Source of the DNA: Branchiostoma floridae
Taxonomy: Eukaryota > Chordata > Leptocardii > Amphioxiformes > Branchiostomatidae
Direction of reading: 5' to 3'
DNA: 64,000 nucleotides
Assembly (NCBI RefSeq): GCF_000003815.2
Contig: NC_049984.1
Location: 25,677,330-25,741,329 of the forward strand
Part shown: positions 33,011 to 44,885 of the stretch, piece after piece
Numbering within the stretch: the stretch's first letter is position 1
Layout: every line of letters begins with the position of its first letter
Notes under the pieces: model-generated
Told to the model about the DNA's origin: nothing
The model's input: the letters and a program-made list of their open reading frames with translations, nothing else
Databases searched by the model: none
Made by a program: the position numbers and the translations under genes

Positions 33011-33119
33011 AATCAAGCCCTTATGACTCAGAGTCAACCTACCATGGCCTTTATATTATTTGAACACAGGCAGACAAAACACAAGAGGATGGTAACATGC
33101 CGCCTAATGCGCTTCACGG

Positions 33120-34788
33120 CTACTGTCCTCTGGAGTAAGGACCAGACCGGGTCCCGCGCCCTCGACCGCGGCGAACTGGGCGTCCAGCCGGGGGTCCTGC
33201 CTCTCCATCGCACCTGCAACGGGGCCAGGTGGTGGTGGCCAGGTCGACCACGTCGACACGATACACCTGTACAAGAAATGAAAAAGCACCAGAATCTACA
33301 TTATAATTTGTACACATTGATAAAAGTTTATTCTCAGTATCGAGACCTGTGCAAGAAACTTTATATATGTCACATTTCCTTCGAAGCTTCGTCTACATGT
33401 CTACTCGTAGGTGTTTTTTCATGCATATTTTGGTTGATACTATGTAGAGTAAGGTAATTGCCTCGTATAAAAGAAACATTTTTCTGTTTAGAATTTCAAT
33501 CCATGAATTTCTGGTCTGTACATTCAAATGCATGCGCATACCTTATTATGCTATGTCAAATATAGTTAGGCACAACGTCATTGTTGAAAATTTGCATATA
33601 CTTACAGAGGCCTGCTGGTCCACCGCTCCATCATAGAGGTGGACAGGGTCGTCAGGGAATCGCGCCCTGACGGCCCAGCGCAGTTCCTCCGGGAACACGT
33701 AGGTGGGCGTGTCCCGGCCTGGCGCTCTCGTCTGGGCCCCGATCGTCATGTTGGAGCCAAACTGGCGAAAAAAGATAGGTTAGACTCACTCATCACCGAT
33801 AAATTTGCATTGCTTCAGAAGTTCATACGGTTACAAAACTAGAGGATCATGAAGTGAACGTAATTCCTCACCAGATTTAGAAAATATACGGTAGAAATTG
33901 TAAAAAAAAAATCTAGACATGTTGAACAAGATGGTACCTCTATATCTACCCTTATGGCTTTTACTCAATAGCAGACCATAGTCTGATGATCTGGCTCAGT
34001 CACGAATACACAGAAATGAAGAATACCTTCTGTCAAGTAAAAAACAATAAATCAATATTGCACTCACCCACACTGCCCGGAACAGGGTGTTCGCCACGCG
34101 GCGGCGAGGCCCCCAGTCTGGTCGCCTCGTGTTCAGCGGGGCGTCGTGGCTCATGTGGAGAAGGACATGCCTCAACCCCACGGGCATGGAAAGGCTGTAA
34201 GTTACGGGGGGAAAGGCTGTGTCATCACAAAATTACGAGGACTGTTTCCTAAACAGTTTGCTACTTATCCTAAACATAGGATTTACCTGAAGGGCACAGT
34301 CAGTATGTCAAACCGCTTATTGTTTTAACGTAAAAAAAATAATAACACAATCTGATCTTTGTATTCATTTTGGGGATAACGTCTGACCAACAGATCCAAC
34401 GTTCACACAAACCATGCTAAGTTTTGCTGTTTCAATATGGAGCCAGAACTTTTTATTGTTCATTATGTATGCTGTCAACTTCAGGTAATTTTCACAAACA
34501 CATCTGAACGGAAATATGGCCAACGTCATGTCAATCCGAATTTGACCCCAATCTAAACAATAACGCTTACAAATCCAATGAAATGCACAATTAAAATTTT
34601 ATGCTGAGATTCGGCTCTGACACGAGAAATAAAGAAATCGGTGCAAAATGGAAACTACGAGAAAAACGCCTAAAAAAACAAAAACCAGCCGGAGTCGAAC
34701 CTCAGCTTGGATAGTAAATTACATTCACATACCCGCTCTGCTCAAACAAGAGCTCCAAAGCTCGCATGGCATTCTGTAGATCAGCCAT
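33120..34788 (-). CDS. Unrecognised four-exon gene, 161 aa
   Basis: Minus exons: 34788-34733 (ATG, 18 codons plus 2 bases, donor GG|GTATGT), 34194-34068 (acceptor ACTTACAG, donor TGG|GTGAGT), 33761-33606 (acceptor TCGCCAG, donor TCT|GTAAGT) and 33266-33120 (acceptor TTGTACAG, stop TAG). All phases match and there is no stop. The protein opens with a helix (MADLQNAMRALELLFEQSG), continues with LRHVLLHMSHDAPLNTRRPD and RRRVANTLFRAVW, then PTYVFPEELRWAVRARFPDD and an Arg/Gly-rich tail. The coding exons are much richer in GC than their introns. I do not recognise the family. The last exon is open in another frame too, so its end is less sure than the first three exons. No poly(A) signal was identified. 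Confidence 0.55.
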
Positions 34789-36467
34789 CGTCGAATGTAG
34801 AAAAAGACAGTTTATGCGTACGCGTGTCCTCGTGAATGGAGCACCAAGAGCGTCCGTACTGCAAGAGCGTCTGTACTGCAGGAGCGAAGGGTACAGACGA
34901 ACAAGAGCATGCGCAGTAATAGTTCACATAGAAGGGACAAGTCGGAAAATATATTAGGTATCCTAAACCTTCTTACAGGCAAAATTAGATGATGATAGAA
35001 AATGGATACATTGATGTACAACGGAGTATTGTTTTTTATTTTTATTTTCAAACCAGTGCTTCTGTTTTCTGTTAGTTCTTTTTTTAGGTGAATATCCATC
35101 ACCCAAACGATATACTGATTTTCCCCTGTACATGATGACGGCAGTATACGCGCTCAAAAAAACATAAGGCATCAATTTTTTTTTTGTCGACGCGATGGAA
35201 TGAACACCAGATCTATTTGTTTATGCAGTGCTCTAACGGCCTTTTAACGACTTTGGTATCTTCCGACGATCTCCGACTACTACTGTACTAGTAATTGGTA
35301 CCATTGCACAATGCCTTTTTACACGCGAAAATTCTCGTAACTTCGATAACTTGTCAGAACTTCGACGTCTAGATCTTGCAACTTTGGTCCAAATCTAAAG
35401 TCGCGGGAATGAAGTTTGTAAAGTCATCCGTAAATATCGGCACTTGTTTGACAGATTAGCACTATAGATCGTTTGGGCCATAAATCACCTGTTACCCAGC
35501 TGGGCGCAGCAGTCCTGGCCCTTGCATGTGATGAGTTTCGCACTTATGAAATCAGAAATCCCGTCCTTCCAAATTCGGGTTTCATTTCATTCAAACGTGT
35601 ATAGCGTCAGGTGGCGCAAGTTGCATGATTTCTCCGCACATCTTCATTGAATTCCACCTGTCGTTACCTCGATCTTCAGTGTTATACAAACTTTCGTATA
35701 GGTTGTCTAATGAATGTGCTTGTCAGTGCATTCTGGAACCACAGTAAGATTGACAACAGGCCACTTGCTGCCTATTTGTGTTTGCTGGGCGTCCCGTGGT
35801 TTTCGGGGGTAATTTATCAATAGTGCCTTCTCCTATCTTCATTCCGATCGGGTAGATAACTGCCACATCACATTTCATTTGCAAACTCCGCAGGCCGACC
35901 TGCTGTGCTTTCTGTGCAAAAAGCTAATTGTTGTTTTGGCCAATTTGTACAGTCTATGCAACTCAGATAAGTTTTAGTGTAAAAACGGCCCTTCCCGCCT
36001 TCCCCCATAAAATCATTATGAAGCCATCATAAGTACTAAAAAGGGTCCCCCTCCATCTTCCACACTCTGTAAATGTGTACATGTAGTAAGTTTTATATAT
36101 TTTAGGCCATGTGGATTTGATTACATGGATGACATCCACATGCGCATCAATTTTCGTTCGCTTACCGAAAAATAGATTTCACCATACCGTATTCCATACA
36201 TATCAGCGCAAAAATGAGCAAATAGATGCCCTAATTGGCCAAAAAAAGACGGATACCAATGCTGTAGCATGCCAAAATCCATTTCAAATTCAAAGAAGAT
36301 GTGAAAGAACAAAAGTAACGAATCTATTGTCCGGTATACCTTACTCTGAATGTTTAGTCATTTGTTCAACCTTATTGATCACATAGATTTCATCATTTCA
36401 TAATGAAGAAGAAGGCATCCATATCATGAAGTAATTTTAGCAATGGGTGAATCGTCGCCTGGCTGGG
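34789..36467. other. Intergenic, no supported gene
   Basis: Possible promoter of the 161-aa gene at the left edge (GC-richer 34800-34930 with a repeated AGAGCGTC(C/T)GTACTGC). The remainder is AT-rich with chance open frames. Confidence 0.4.
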
Positions 36468-37440
36468 TTATCCAGTACAAGGGAAGTAGATTGGCACCTC
36501 AGATTATAAACGGGCCGAAACTCGCTTCCACGGAAAATTCCCTTCCATAGAAAACTCCCTTCCTCAGCAAACTCCCTTTCCTGACACAAGAAAACCTAGC
36601 CAACGTTGAAAATCGCGAACCAATGCCCCCCCTCCCCAATAAAAACAAAGCCATTTCGAAGACTGTAACGGAGGCTAGCATAGTTGGGGTTCAGAAACGT
36701 TGTCATCTTTGCTGACAACCGACAAATACGTTTGTGATAAAAGCAACCCATTTATTTGCCTTTGGATTTGTGCTACCAACGGACAAGCTTTCTAACCTGG
36801 GGACCAGCCTTGTTAGCTTCGGCTGTACCAAACATAACAAGGACTCCACGCTACAAGTTTTCGAGCCAAACTGCGGCTCACAATAGTCTCTACCAGAATC
36901 CGGATCGCTGGAAAGTTGTAGAAATGGAACAAATAGGGGAGTAAGCCGGCCAGAGAAATATAGCCGCTAGGGAACAGCACGCGATTCGTGGATCTAGAGA
37001 CTAGGCTCACAAGACGCTGACCTTCCCGCTACAGGTCGGCTCGACGGGAGACCCGATAAAAGTAATTAAGCCCATTAGCGGGTTTCAGGGAACTCGCCGA
37101 TACAGTGGCAGAAATTGAGCCCCGGTTGCGTGTCGAGTAGCTCATTTTATGAGGCGCTAATCTACTTCTTTTGTTCGGCTGAGAACGCCGCGTGGCAGCG
37201 TTATCCAGTACTCATCGGAACAAAGGAAGTAGATTAGCACCTCAGATTATAAAACGCTCGATACATAGTGGGGGTTCAGAAACGTTTTGGACATAAAGAT
37301 AGGAATGACATTAGTCTGTCCCCAAGAAGCGGATAAACGGACTGTCGTTTCAAATTCTGAAAATTGAAATCTCTGAGATATCTTTGCTGAAAACCGACAA
37401 CTACGCTTGTGGTGCAAAGAACCCTCTATACAGGTTAATT
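36468..37440. repeat. Direct duplication with a nested inverted copy
   Basis: Blocks GTTATCCAGTAC...GGAAGTAGATT.GCACCTCAGATTATAAA and GGGGTTCAGAAACGTT...ATCTTTGCTGA.AACCGACAA.TACG occur at 36468-36760 and again at 37200-37430. Between them (37139-37172) the end sequence recurs inverted (GAGGCGCTAATCTACTTCTTT), giving a hairpin with 37224-37258. It looks like two or three ends of one repeat family. Confidence 0.6.
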
Positions 37441-37905
37441 TCAAAACTTTGAGGATCAATTTTGGAAGATCGAATCATGATCAATATTAGGGGATCGTTA
37501 GATTTTCTTTCACCAAGTTGCCAGTGTAACTGTCTGGAGTCAGAAAACTTCACGATATTCTTTTTTAGTCAAGCAACATAATCTGGTATTCTTTCGTTCA
37601 ATGAGAAGGGGAGTCTGGGGGTGATTAGATTATCTCATTTATCTACAAAACACCGACGATTTTTTCCTCACCAAGTCTGGAATTCGTAATGCTACACGAG
37701 TAGAAAAGAAGAAAAAAAAAACGAAGCCCATTCGGAAGTCATGTTTCTGCAATACTTTATTATATATATATACTCCAATTCATGGGGTACAGTCTCCTTT
37801 CCTGAAACTTTGAGAAAGAAGCATTATGCCATACCGCTAGTATGGATGTGAAAGATTGCAGATAAACATTGACCTATTTCCAGCAAAAATATAATATAAT
37901 AATGG
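37441..37905. other. No supported feature
   Basis: Contains an AT microsatellite at about 37762. AATAAA on minus at about 37757 is the first clear poly(A) signal beyond the stop of the Mutator-like gene, about 850 bases downstream. Confidence 0.4.
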
Positions 37906-38560
37906 GTACATACACAACCGAATACAACAAAATCCAAACAATGTTCTCTCAATGCTACGAAAGAGGGTACATCAGAATACAACAAGATCCACACAATCTT
38001 CTCTCAATGTGACGAAAGAGGTTACATCAGAATACAAAATCCAAGCAATCTTCTCTCAATGTCACGAAAGAAACATCAGAATACAACAAAATCCAAACAA
38101 TCTTCTGTCAATGTGACGAAAGAGGTTACATCAGAACACAACAAAATCCAAACAATCTTCTGTCAATGTGACGAAAGAGCTTACATCAGAATACAACAAG
38201 ATCAAAGCAATCGTCTCTCAATGACACGAAAGAAACATCAGAAAACAACAAAATCCAAACAATCTTCTGTCAATGTGACGAAAGAGGTTACATTAGAATA
38301 CAACAAGATCAAAGCAATCGTCTCTCAATGACACGAAAGAAACATCAGAAAACAACAAAATCCAATCTTCTCTCAATGTGACGAAAGAGCTTACATCAGA
38401 AAATCCAAACAATCTTCTGCCAATGTCAAGTAAGAGGTCACATCAGAGTACAACAAAATCCAAGCAATCTTCTCTCAATGTCACGAAAGAAACATCAGAA
38501 TACAACAAACCCCAAACAACATTCACGAAATAATACAGCAGAATACAATACACCAGAGTA
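37906..38560. repeat. Minisatellite, about 55-bp unit, about 11 copies
   Basis: Unit: ATCAGAATACAACAAAATCC, AA.CAATCTTCTCTCAATGT, GACGAAAGAGGTTAC. Copies vary in length (a shorter CACGAAAGAAAC form alternates). It lies immediately 3' of the Mutator-like gene and would be in its 3' UTR. Confidence 0.85.
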
Positions 38561-38610
38561 CAGGAACGTGCTGCTGTGTTGGTCGGGAAGGAGGCTACTG
38601 TTGTCTCACT

Positions 38611-41600
38611 TCAGTCCTGCCTTGCCCGCTTCTTCCCTCTTCTGCTGCTCTGTTGTTTGGACTTGCCCCGTTGTGGTTTTCTAGTTGGAGCTTTTGCTGG
38701 CTTATCCAGACCGACCACTCGGCCAACTCGTCTGTTGGTCTTTCCTACCAAAGGCCTGCTGTCCTTCTTCAACACACTCCTGGCATGTTCTTCCTCTGCA
38801 ACGTAAGGATTTAGGAAAGAGGTAAGTGTTTGCCCACCACAGCAAAGTGACCTATCACATGGAACGTTACGTACAATGTACAGACTTCATTTTTGCGTTG
38901 GATGTAAGGTATGCCTTTTATGCTTCCATACAGATACTGTAGTATAGCCCGCTTCCGAGTTCCAAATTAGTAACAGGGTGATTTAGATGTCTTCATAAGA
39001 TAAATATGGTTTTGGTCCCCTTGTACGAATAAAAAGTATAACTTGTCCAAACTTTGAAAGGAACATAAATTGTACCTGAGTGGGCTTCATCATCACTGTC
39101 TGGCTCCACGTCTGCATCGCCATAGCTGTGGTAGATCGTTCTCTGCTTGACCCACTTCTTCCTCTCCTCGCTGTCAAGGACACGAGCAGCCTGATGTTTT
39201 TTTCATGAGGAAGACACAGTGCGTTATAAATGCAGTTCGGCATGAATAAAGTTAGCGTTGCACATTTCCACGACCCACTTCCCAGTAACAGTACAGAAAT
39301 AAGAGATTGCTTACGTCATGCAGTGCAGCCACAAGACACAGGCGGTTTACAGTGACAGCTACACATTATTTTTAAAAAAGTGTTTATTGTATCGTTACTA
39401 CATAGAGAATGTGACATATAAAGCATTTGGAGACATGAAAAACATTCAATGATATTCTTACTTTCAGGGCGATGCGACGGAGCTTGGTCTGCGGTTCCTT
39501 CGCTCTGTCAAGGGTCGTCTTGCGTTGGCGCAGTGAACTTTCAACGTTACGAACCATGCCAGGTGGTATTGGCAGCTTCATTCGTTTGAACACTTCTACC
39601 GTCCAGTGGAGGAAGTTTGGCCCAAAGGGACGTGTCTCCTGTTCCCAGGAGACACAGCTTTGCAGGAGTCCCATGTCCGTCTTGACTATGTAGTGAAGAC
39701 GGCTGAGGAAGACGTCCTTGGATCTCAGCCGCAACATGACGTTGTGGGAGGCTTCTGGGAGGTTTGAGTTCCCACGTCCAAGTTCAGGGTGGATGAGGTC
39801 CTTTGCTTGGTCTGCTCTGTGGTGCAGTTCGATCTCATACATCAGACTATGTAGGGGGCATGTTAGAGGAGACTTCGAGCTGTAAGGTTTGCCCTTGCCA
39901 CAGAGTGGCTCCTCACTCTTGGCTTTCCCTTTGCACTTCTCACATGAGCAGGTCTTGGCGGGGTGGAAGTCGCACTTGCGAAACCTTCTGGTCTCAGGGT
40001 CTTTCCAGCGGTGGATGTCACGCGCGTGGTACTTCCCCAACTCCAACAGTCTGGCCTCAAGTGCAGCTGGATCTTTGTCAGCCTGCACTATGCAGCAGAA
40101 AAAGTTGATGCGTCCTTGTCTGATGAAAGCATCAGAAATACAGCCGCACCCCTTTTTGAAGTTGTGTTGTTTGTTTTCACACACGCACTTTGCGGTCAGG
40201 ATCTGGGGGAATTTCTCTTGGTGTTTAGAACGGTAGGTCTTGCTGGTGGATTTCTTACCTTTCAAATCTGATAGGACATTCTGATGAGCTCTTGCCACGT
40301 GGCCAGAACACAGCATCACCTTGTGTTTCTTCTCATCTGGAAACTGGTTCCTAAATGACTTATAGGATGTACTGTCTCCATCCTGCCAATGTACCTCGGG
40401 CTGAATTCCATCATTGGCCACTTGCTCCCACAACATTTCAAGCCCAATTCCTTCACCACTCTTAGCAGTGCCCTTGAAGTTTGCGAATTCTTCTGAAGCT
40501 ATGCTGTCACCTCCCTTCATGCACATGTGTGTAACATACAGCAAAGAATTGTTGAGGGAATTGCGGATTGTTACCGTGCAATTTTTGCTATGAAATCCTC
40601 TTGTACCCCATGTACCGTCCGCTTGGGTGACGGCTCGCTTTGCGCTGCCTAATTGGGTATCAGGCAGTTCTCTCATCTGGGCCTTGGCAGCCTCACAATG
40701 CTCCTTGACCAAGGCTCTCGTAATCGGATATACCTGCTTGATCACATTGTAGAAGTTCTTGTCTCTAATTGTCTCTAACCCTAACCCCTGCCCAAGACAC
40801 TTGTCGTACCCTGCAAATGTATTTCCCGACACTAGGCTTGACAGGCAAAGTGCCAGGGAAACTTGATACCTTCGGGAGCTTTCAACAAACGTCGAGGAAT
40901 CAAAGCTCACTCCAGACATTGTGCAACCATTGCAGCCGTACACGACCCGCAAACCTCCCCCAAGCCCAACTTTCACGAACTTTAGTGGGACCATGATGCC
41001 ACCACAGCCTTCCGTCCGACACATCCTGGAGGAATTCATATTGTCAACGAAAGTTTGAACTTGACCTACCTGGCCAACAAAGTACCCTTCTTCTACCACA
41101 ATGGGCATCCTTTCTGAAACATCTGTAGGGATACCAGAAAAATCCAGTTTTCGTCCTGGCTGTATTTCTTCGATGTCCGACTCCGAGTTACACGGAGACC
41201 TTACGGAGGAGACGGGGGAGTCGTCCACAGGCATTCCTCTTTCCTTCAGCTTTCTCCTGATGTCGAACGATCTGTACTTACTTCCCCCTGGACTTGACCA
41301 AACAGGCCTTTCCGATGGCCTCGACGGGTGAGAATAGCTTTCGGCCCCTTCCCGAAAACCAGATGGTACAATTTCCAACGTTTTGGAGGACCTGCTAAGG
41401 CGACCGACCCCTCTGGCAGCAGCGGCCTTTTTGCCGCGAACACTGGCAGCCTTGCGTCTCCGCACCTTCTTCGACATCCGTCTTGATACGAAGCCAAGAT
41501 CTTTGGCAACATCAAGGTTGTCTTGCTTCATTGCCTCCACGATACCAGGCACATTTTTCAGCGCTTTCACCGCGGCCGCAGCGCAGGGCCCCGGGCCCGG

Positions 41601-41612
41601 TACACCCGCCAT
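38611..41612 (-). CDS. Mutator-like transposase, three exons, 816 aa
   Basis: Exons on minus: 41612-39462 (717 codons, donor AAA|GTAAGA), 39190-39076 (acceptor ACATCAG, donor TCAG|GTACAA) and 38795-38611 (acceptor GTTGCAG, stop TGA). Phases 0 and 1 agree; no stop or frameshift. N-terminal 1-170 is basic, Ser/Pro-rich; 198-230 has a Cys pattern CxxxxC...CxxC likely to bind zinc. The catalytic core shows D332 in ADGTWGTRG, D411/D413 in WQDGDSTSYKSF with GHVARAHQN after it, and E620 in LPEASHNVM, the DDE order of the metazoan Mutator-like domain family (VSxDGTWxxRG ... GDGDS ... EHN). Between the second D and E lies a Cys/His-rich insertion (C476, C478, C489, C491, C547, C555, C557, C560). The exon 2 and 3 tail is acidic then Lys/Arg-rich, a likely nuclear signal. 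Terminal inverted repeats were not found, so it may be a live transposon gene or a domesticated one. Confidence 0.85.
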
Positions 41613-43339
41613 CTGTAAAGTCGGGTCTGGCGCATTACGTCATAGGTATCGGGAAAGATAAACAAGCCGGGGGAGGTGACGAAAATGGAGGAACAGCCAG
41701 ATTTCTCGAGGTTTCTCGCGTTTTGCGAGATTGTCCGAGAGTTCTAAAGCTGTTTAGGGGTCAAAAGGGGTCAAACTCGCCGAGAGGCAGCACGCCACCA
41801 AGTTTGGTGGAGTTTCGGCGCATTTTGCGCTCAAAATGGACTATTTATGGTTCACCGCTCAGTTTTATGGCCATGTGGCCTCATTTAGCCCTAAAAGTAG
41901 GAAACAGGGAACATATCTGGCCACATATTCCCCACTATTCTTGAAGATAATCGTTCGATCTTCAAACTCGCGGTTGCGCAAAGGGCTATCTTGTTTGGTT
42001 CGTCAGGTACGGAGACTTTATTTATTACCTAATTAAAAATCAATAAATTGGCAATAACTACCGACTGTTAGTAGTTATTTTCTTGCGCAACATACAATGC
42101 ATAGCTTTGATGGTTATGTGTAAGAAAAATAACATTTTTATCCTGTAGGAAATAACAACGTGCTGTATTTTCTACTTAATGACAACAATATATGGAGCAA
42201 TAAAGGAGCAATAAAACATGATGACGTCATTCATATGGTCTGAAAAATTGCAATTGGCAAGACTATTTCATAGACAATCAATATTCAGTACAATCATATT
42301 CCTTTTCCCAAAAATGTAGGTTTTAAACTGAGGAAAACAATGGAAGGTCAAAATGCCAATTTATCCAACCTAGATACCGCATGCGTATTAGTCTAAGCTC
42401 ATTAATATTAATATATACTTGTCACAGCAAGGTAGCCAGCTTCAACTTTCATTCGCTGGACTTAGGTTCTCTTTGGCAATTTGATTTCTGTATTGATGGT
42501 TGTTAGATTCTTCAGTACTGTGGTGACAACGTCTTCAATAACGTTGCATGAAACACCCAAAGTCAAAAGGTGATAGTAAACAAGGCGGACTTCTGCTGTG
42601 TACGACTTGCCACATTTTTGTCCCCAACTTAGTGCCTCCACCTGTTGTTTTTATTAAACTCCCCTGTCTTCGGCCTGCCACAGCCTTGCTTCCATCTCAC
42701 TGATTATTCCTTCAAAGAAAATTTTCGCTGCTTCTCTTTCATTTTCTAGATTTTCCTCAGCTCTTTTTTTTAAATGTTACATTTCAGTTTATCTAACTCT
42801 TTCTTCTGCATTTTCTTCTCTAACCTTTTCTTCTGAACATGAACAGTATTAAAATCCTCATGGCGCCTATTTTGTAGTCAGTATTAGTAATAGAAATGGG
42901 TCTCCAATTCGTTAAGTGGTCCCCACATATGTCATGATCATCTTTTCCTTAAATAACTAAGAGATAACACCCTTCGAGTGCAGTAAGCTTGTCCTTTTAG
43001 TTTTACAAAGCTTTCGTTGAGGGAACCCAGGACGAAGGGTTTTATTCTACACCAGAAAATCTGGCAAAATTCTGTTGTTAGCCCGTCTAAACCTGGGCTA
43101 GTCTCTCGTTGTACGCAAACCAGCTGTGCATTCAGACATGGTAATTAGCCCTTGTCAGGGTGCCATTATGTTTTCTTTCCTGCAAATATGTCTAACATCA
43201 CGTGTTTTAAGTTCATTTTCAACTGCGTCTGACAAGAAATTAGTTATGGTCGAAAATCAATACGCTACTGTAAATGAATAATTTTACCCTTTTTCTTCTA
43301 CTTTTTTGCTTTGCAGTAGAAGGTGAAGTTTTTTATTAA
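41613..43339. other. Intergenic; GC-rich promoter side and a hairpin
   Basis: 41613-41800 is GC-rich and contains palindromic CTCGCGTTTTGCGAG, the probable promoter side of the Mutator-like gene. At 42053-42079 AATAACTAC and GTAGTTATT form a 9-bp hairpin with a 9-base loop. Beyond that AT-rich sequence without genes. Confidence 0.45.
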
Positions 43340-43621
43340 ATGTCACAGTTAAAAAAATCACAAATATTATTCGCTGCGTTACGATTAAGCTATATGGGGC
43401 AACTGAAAGTTACGACTCAAAACCAGTTGCATTTTCTGCATTATCCACATGCACACGTTGGACAAACCCTACGTGAGCCTCGCTACGCCACGCCACCGAA
43501 TACCCTCCTTAGACAAGATGTACACAAGTGCCGCCAGAAAATAGTTCCACCCAAGGAGGAAGCAGTCATCGAAGAAGAGCTCGATTTTAGATCACTGGCA
43601 TTATTTCCTGCTTTTGTATAA
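43340..43621 (+). other. Open reading frame, 93 codons, unknown
   Basis: Open frame with a hydrophilic second half (PPNTLLRQDVHKCRQKIV, then PPKEEAVIEEELDFRSL). No domain, no clear splice sites. Possibly an exon, possibly chance. Confidence 0.25.
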
Positions 43622-44714
43622 TATGTGCCTAATAATTAAAATAATTTAGTTGTTCACGATGAATTATTTGCTGCTATACAGCTGGCCAATTTGATGGCGG
43701 ATGGATATGTACAGTATTTTCCGTCGCACAGTCACGCAGCTTCAGTTCAATGGAGAAGGGCGGTGGCGAGAGGTGGGTGACCCGCCGCCAGTACTTATAC
43801 TGACGTTTTCCCTGGCAAATACTCTTCTTGTCACTATGTAGGAATACTATTTTTAAAGATTTTGGTTGCCCGTATGTTGACGAATTCTTGAACATAGATT
43901 GATTCTTCCTTGTCCTTTATCCACGCCATTTATTGTATGACAGAGTTTGGAATGTGTCTCGCAACCAACACGTCAATTTATCCACACCCTCAGGTTTTTT
44001 TCCATTTCTTCTAGTTTTTTTATGCTAGCTAGGGTCTTGTACTATGTCGACGATATTAATCTGTCTTTAGACCGCAACTCGTGACAAAATGACTCAAAAA
44101 TTGAAAGTGTGAGGCCGACCGCAGCTGACATCTGTGATGGATTATCTTGTTTAACGTTACGTGTTGGCGGACTGGAACGGTCTACTTTGCAAATTTATAA
44201 AACTCGATAAACATATCACACGTTGTATTCGTGTTTTATTTTGTAATAACCTATATCCAAACCATGAAGAAGTGTTCATGTATTCTATTTATACCTACTG
44301 TGTATCAACTGTCTGTACTTCTCTCTGCTGGCTAGAAAAATACCACCTATTGATAGACCTACTTCAATACATATCTGTCGTGTTACTGGCAAAATAAAAA
44401 TTGATTGTTACTAGTACACAACTAATCTTGGTTCTTAATTTGTATTTCCTGTACAGAAGCTCCGGTAAAAGTCCGGAGATGAGGCAAACATCAACGCAGA
44501 CCACACAGAACATCGACAGCTGTGCAACGCTCCGATAGAGAAGTGTCAAACTCTGGTCGACAAAGCCAATATCTTTCAGAAGCGAAGTCAGCACAGCTTG
44601 CAACATCTGATCATAAAATGAGGTTCCCCAAACAAAAGTTATCTACAATGAAACGTAACCATTGGTGGCATATCACATGGTGACACATCGCTGATGACAT
44701 CAATGTTTATTTTT
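43622..44714. other. No supported feature
   Basis: AT-rich; small open frames on both strands. A CTCCGG..AAAGTCCGGAG imperfect palindrome lies near 44460. Confidence 0.35.
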
Positions 44715-44885
44715 TTAGGGCTTTGTCAGAACATCCAACTTACTCACTCTGGGTTTGTTAGTCAGGTCTATCATTACAGCTGTCCAGCCTCTTGGAAACC
44801 CAGACTTCGGGGACTGTGCCTCTGGCTCAGTGGGGGCTGGTTCAGCTTAGTTAGATGGGTCTGTTGGATGTTTGGACAATTGAAA
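44715..44885 (+). repeat. Dispersed repeat family, copy 3 (partial)
   Basis: Shares with 22.02-22.17 kb the blocks GTTAGTCAGGTCT...ATTACAGCTGTC.AGCCTCTTGGAAACCCAGAC and ACTGTGCCTCTG..ACAGTGGGGGCTGGTTCAGCT (each with few differences). Both flanks diverge, so it is truncated. Confidence 0.75.

Noticed and set aside
33120-33317. Alternative frame of the last exon of the 161-aa gene (MERQDPRLDAQF...)
   Set aside because: It needs a different acceptor that does not fit the phase of the previous exon.
34680-34770. tRNA-like minus-strand sequence with GGTTCGACTCC B box
   Set aside because: The T stem does not pair beyond two base pairs and there is no acceptor stem; the region overlaps the first exon of the 161-aa gene.
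37906-38560. Regular short repeats, possible CRISPR
   Set aside because: Contiguous degenerate minisatellite without unique spacers in a eukaryotic genome.
39472-41661. Several plus-strand open frames of 70-150 codons
   Set aside because: Shadows of the Mutator-like gene on the minus strand.
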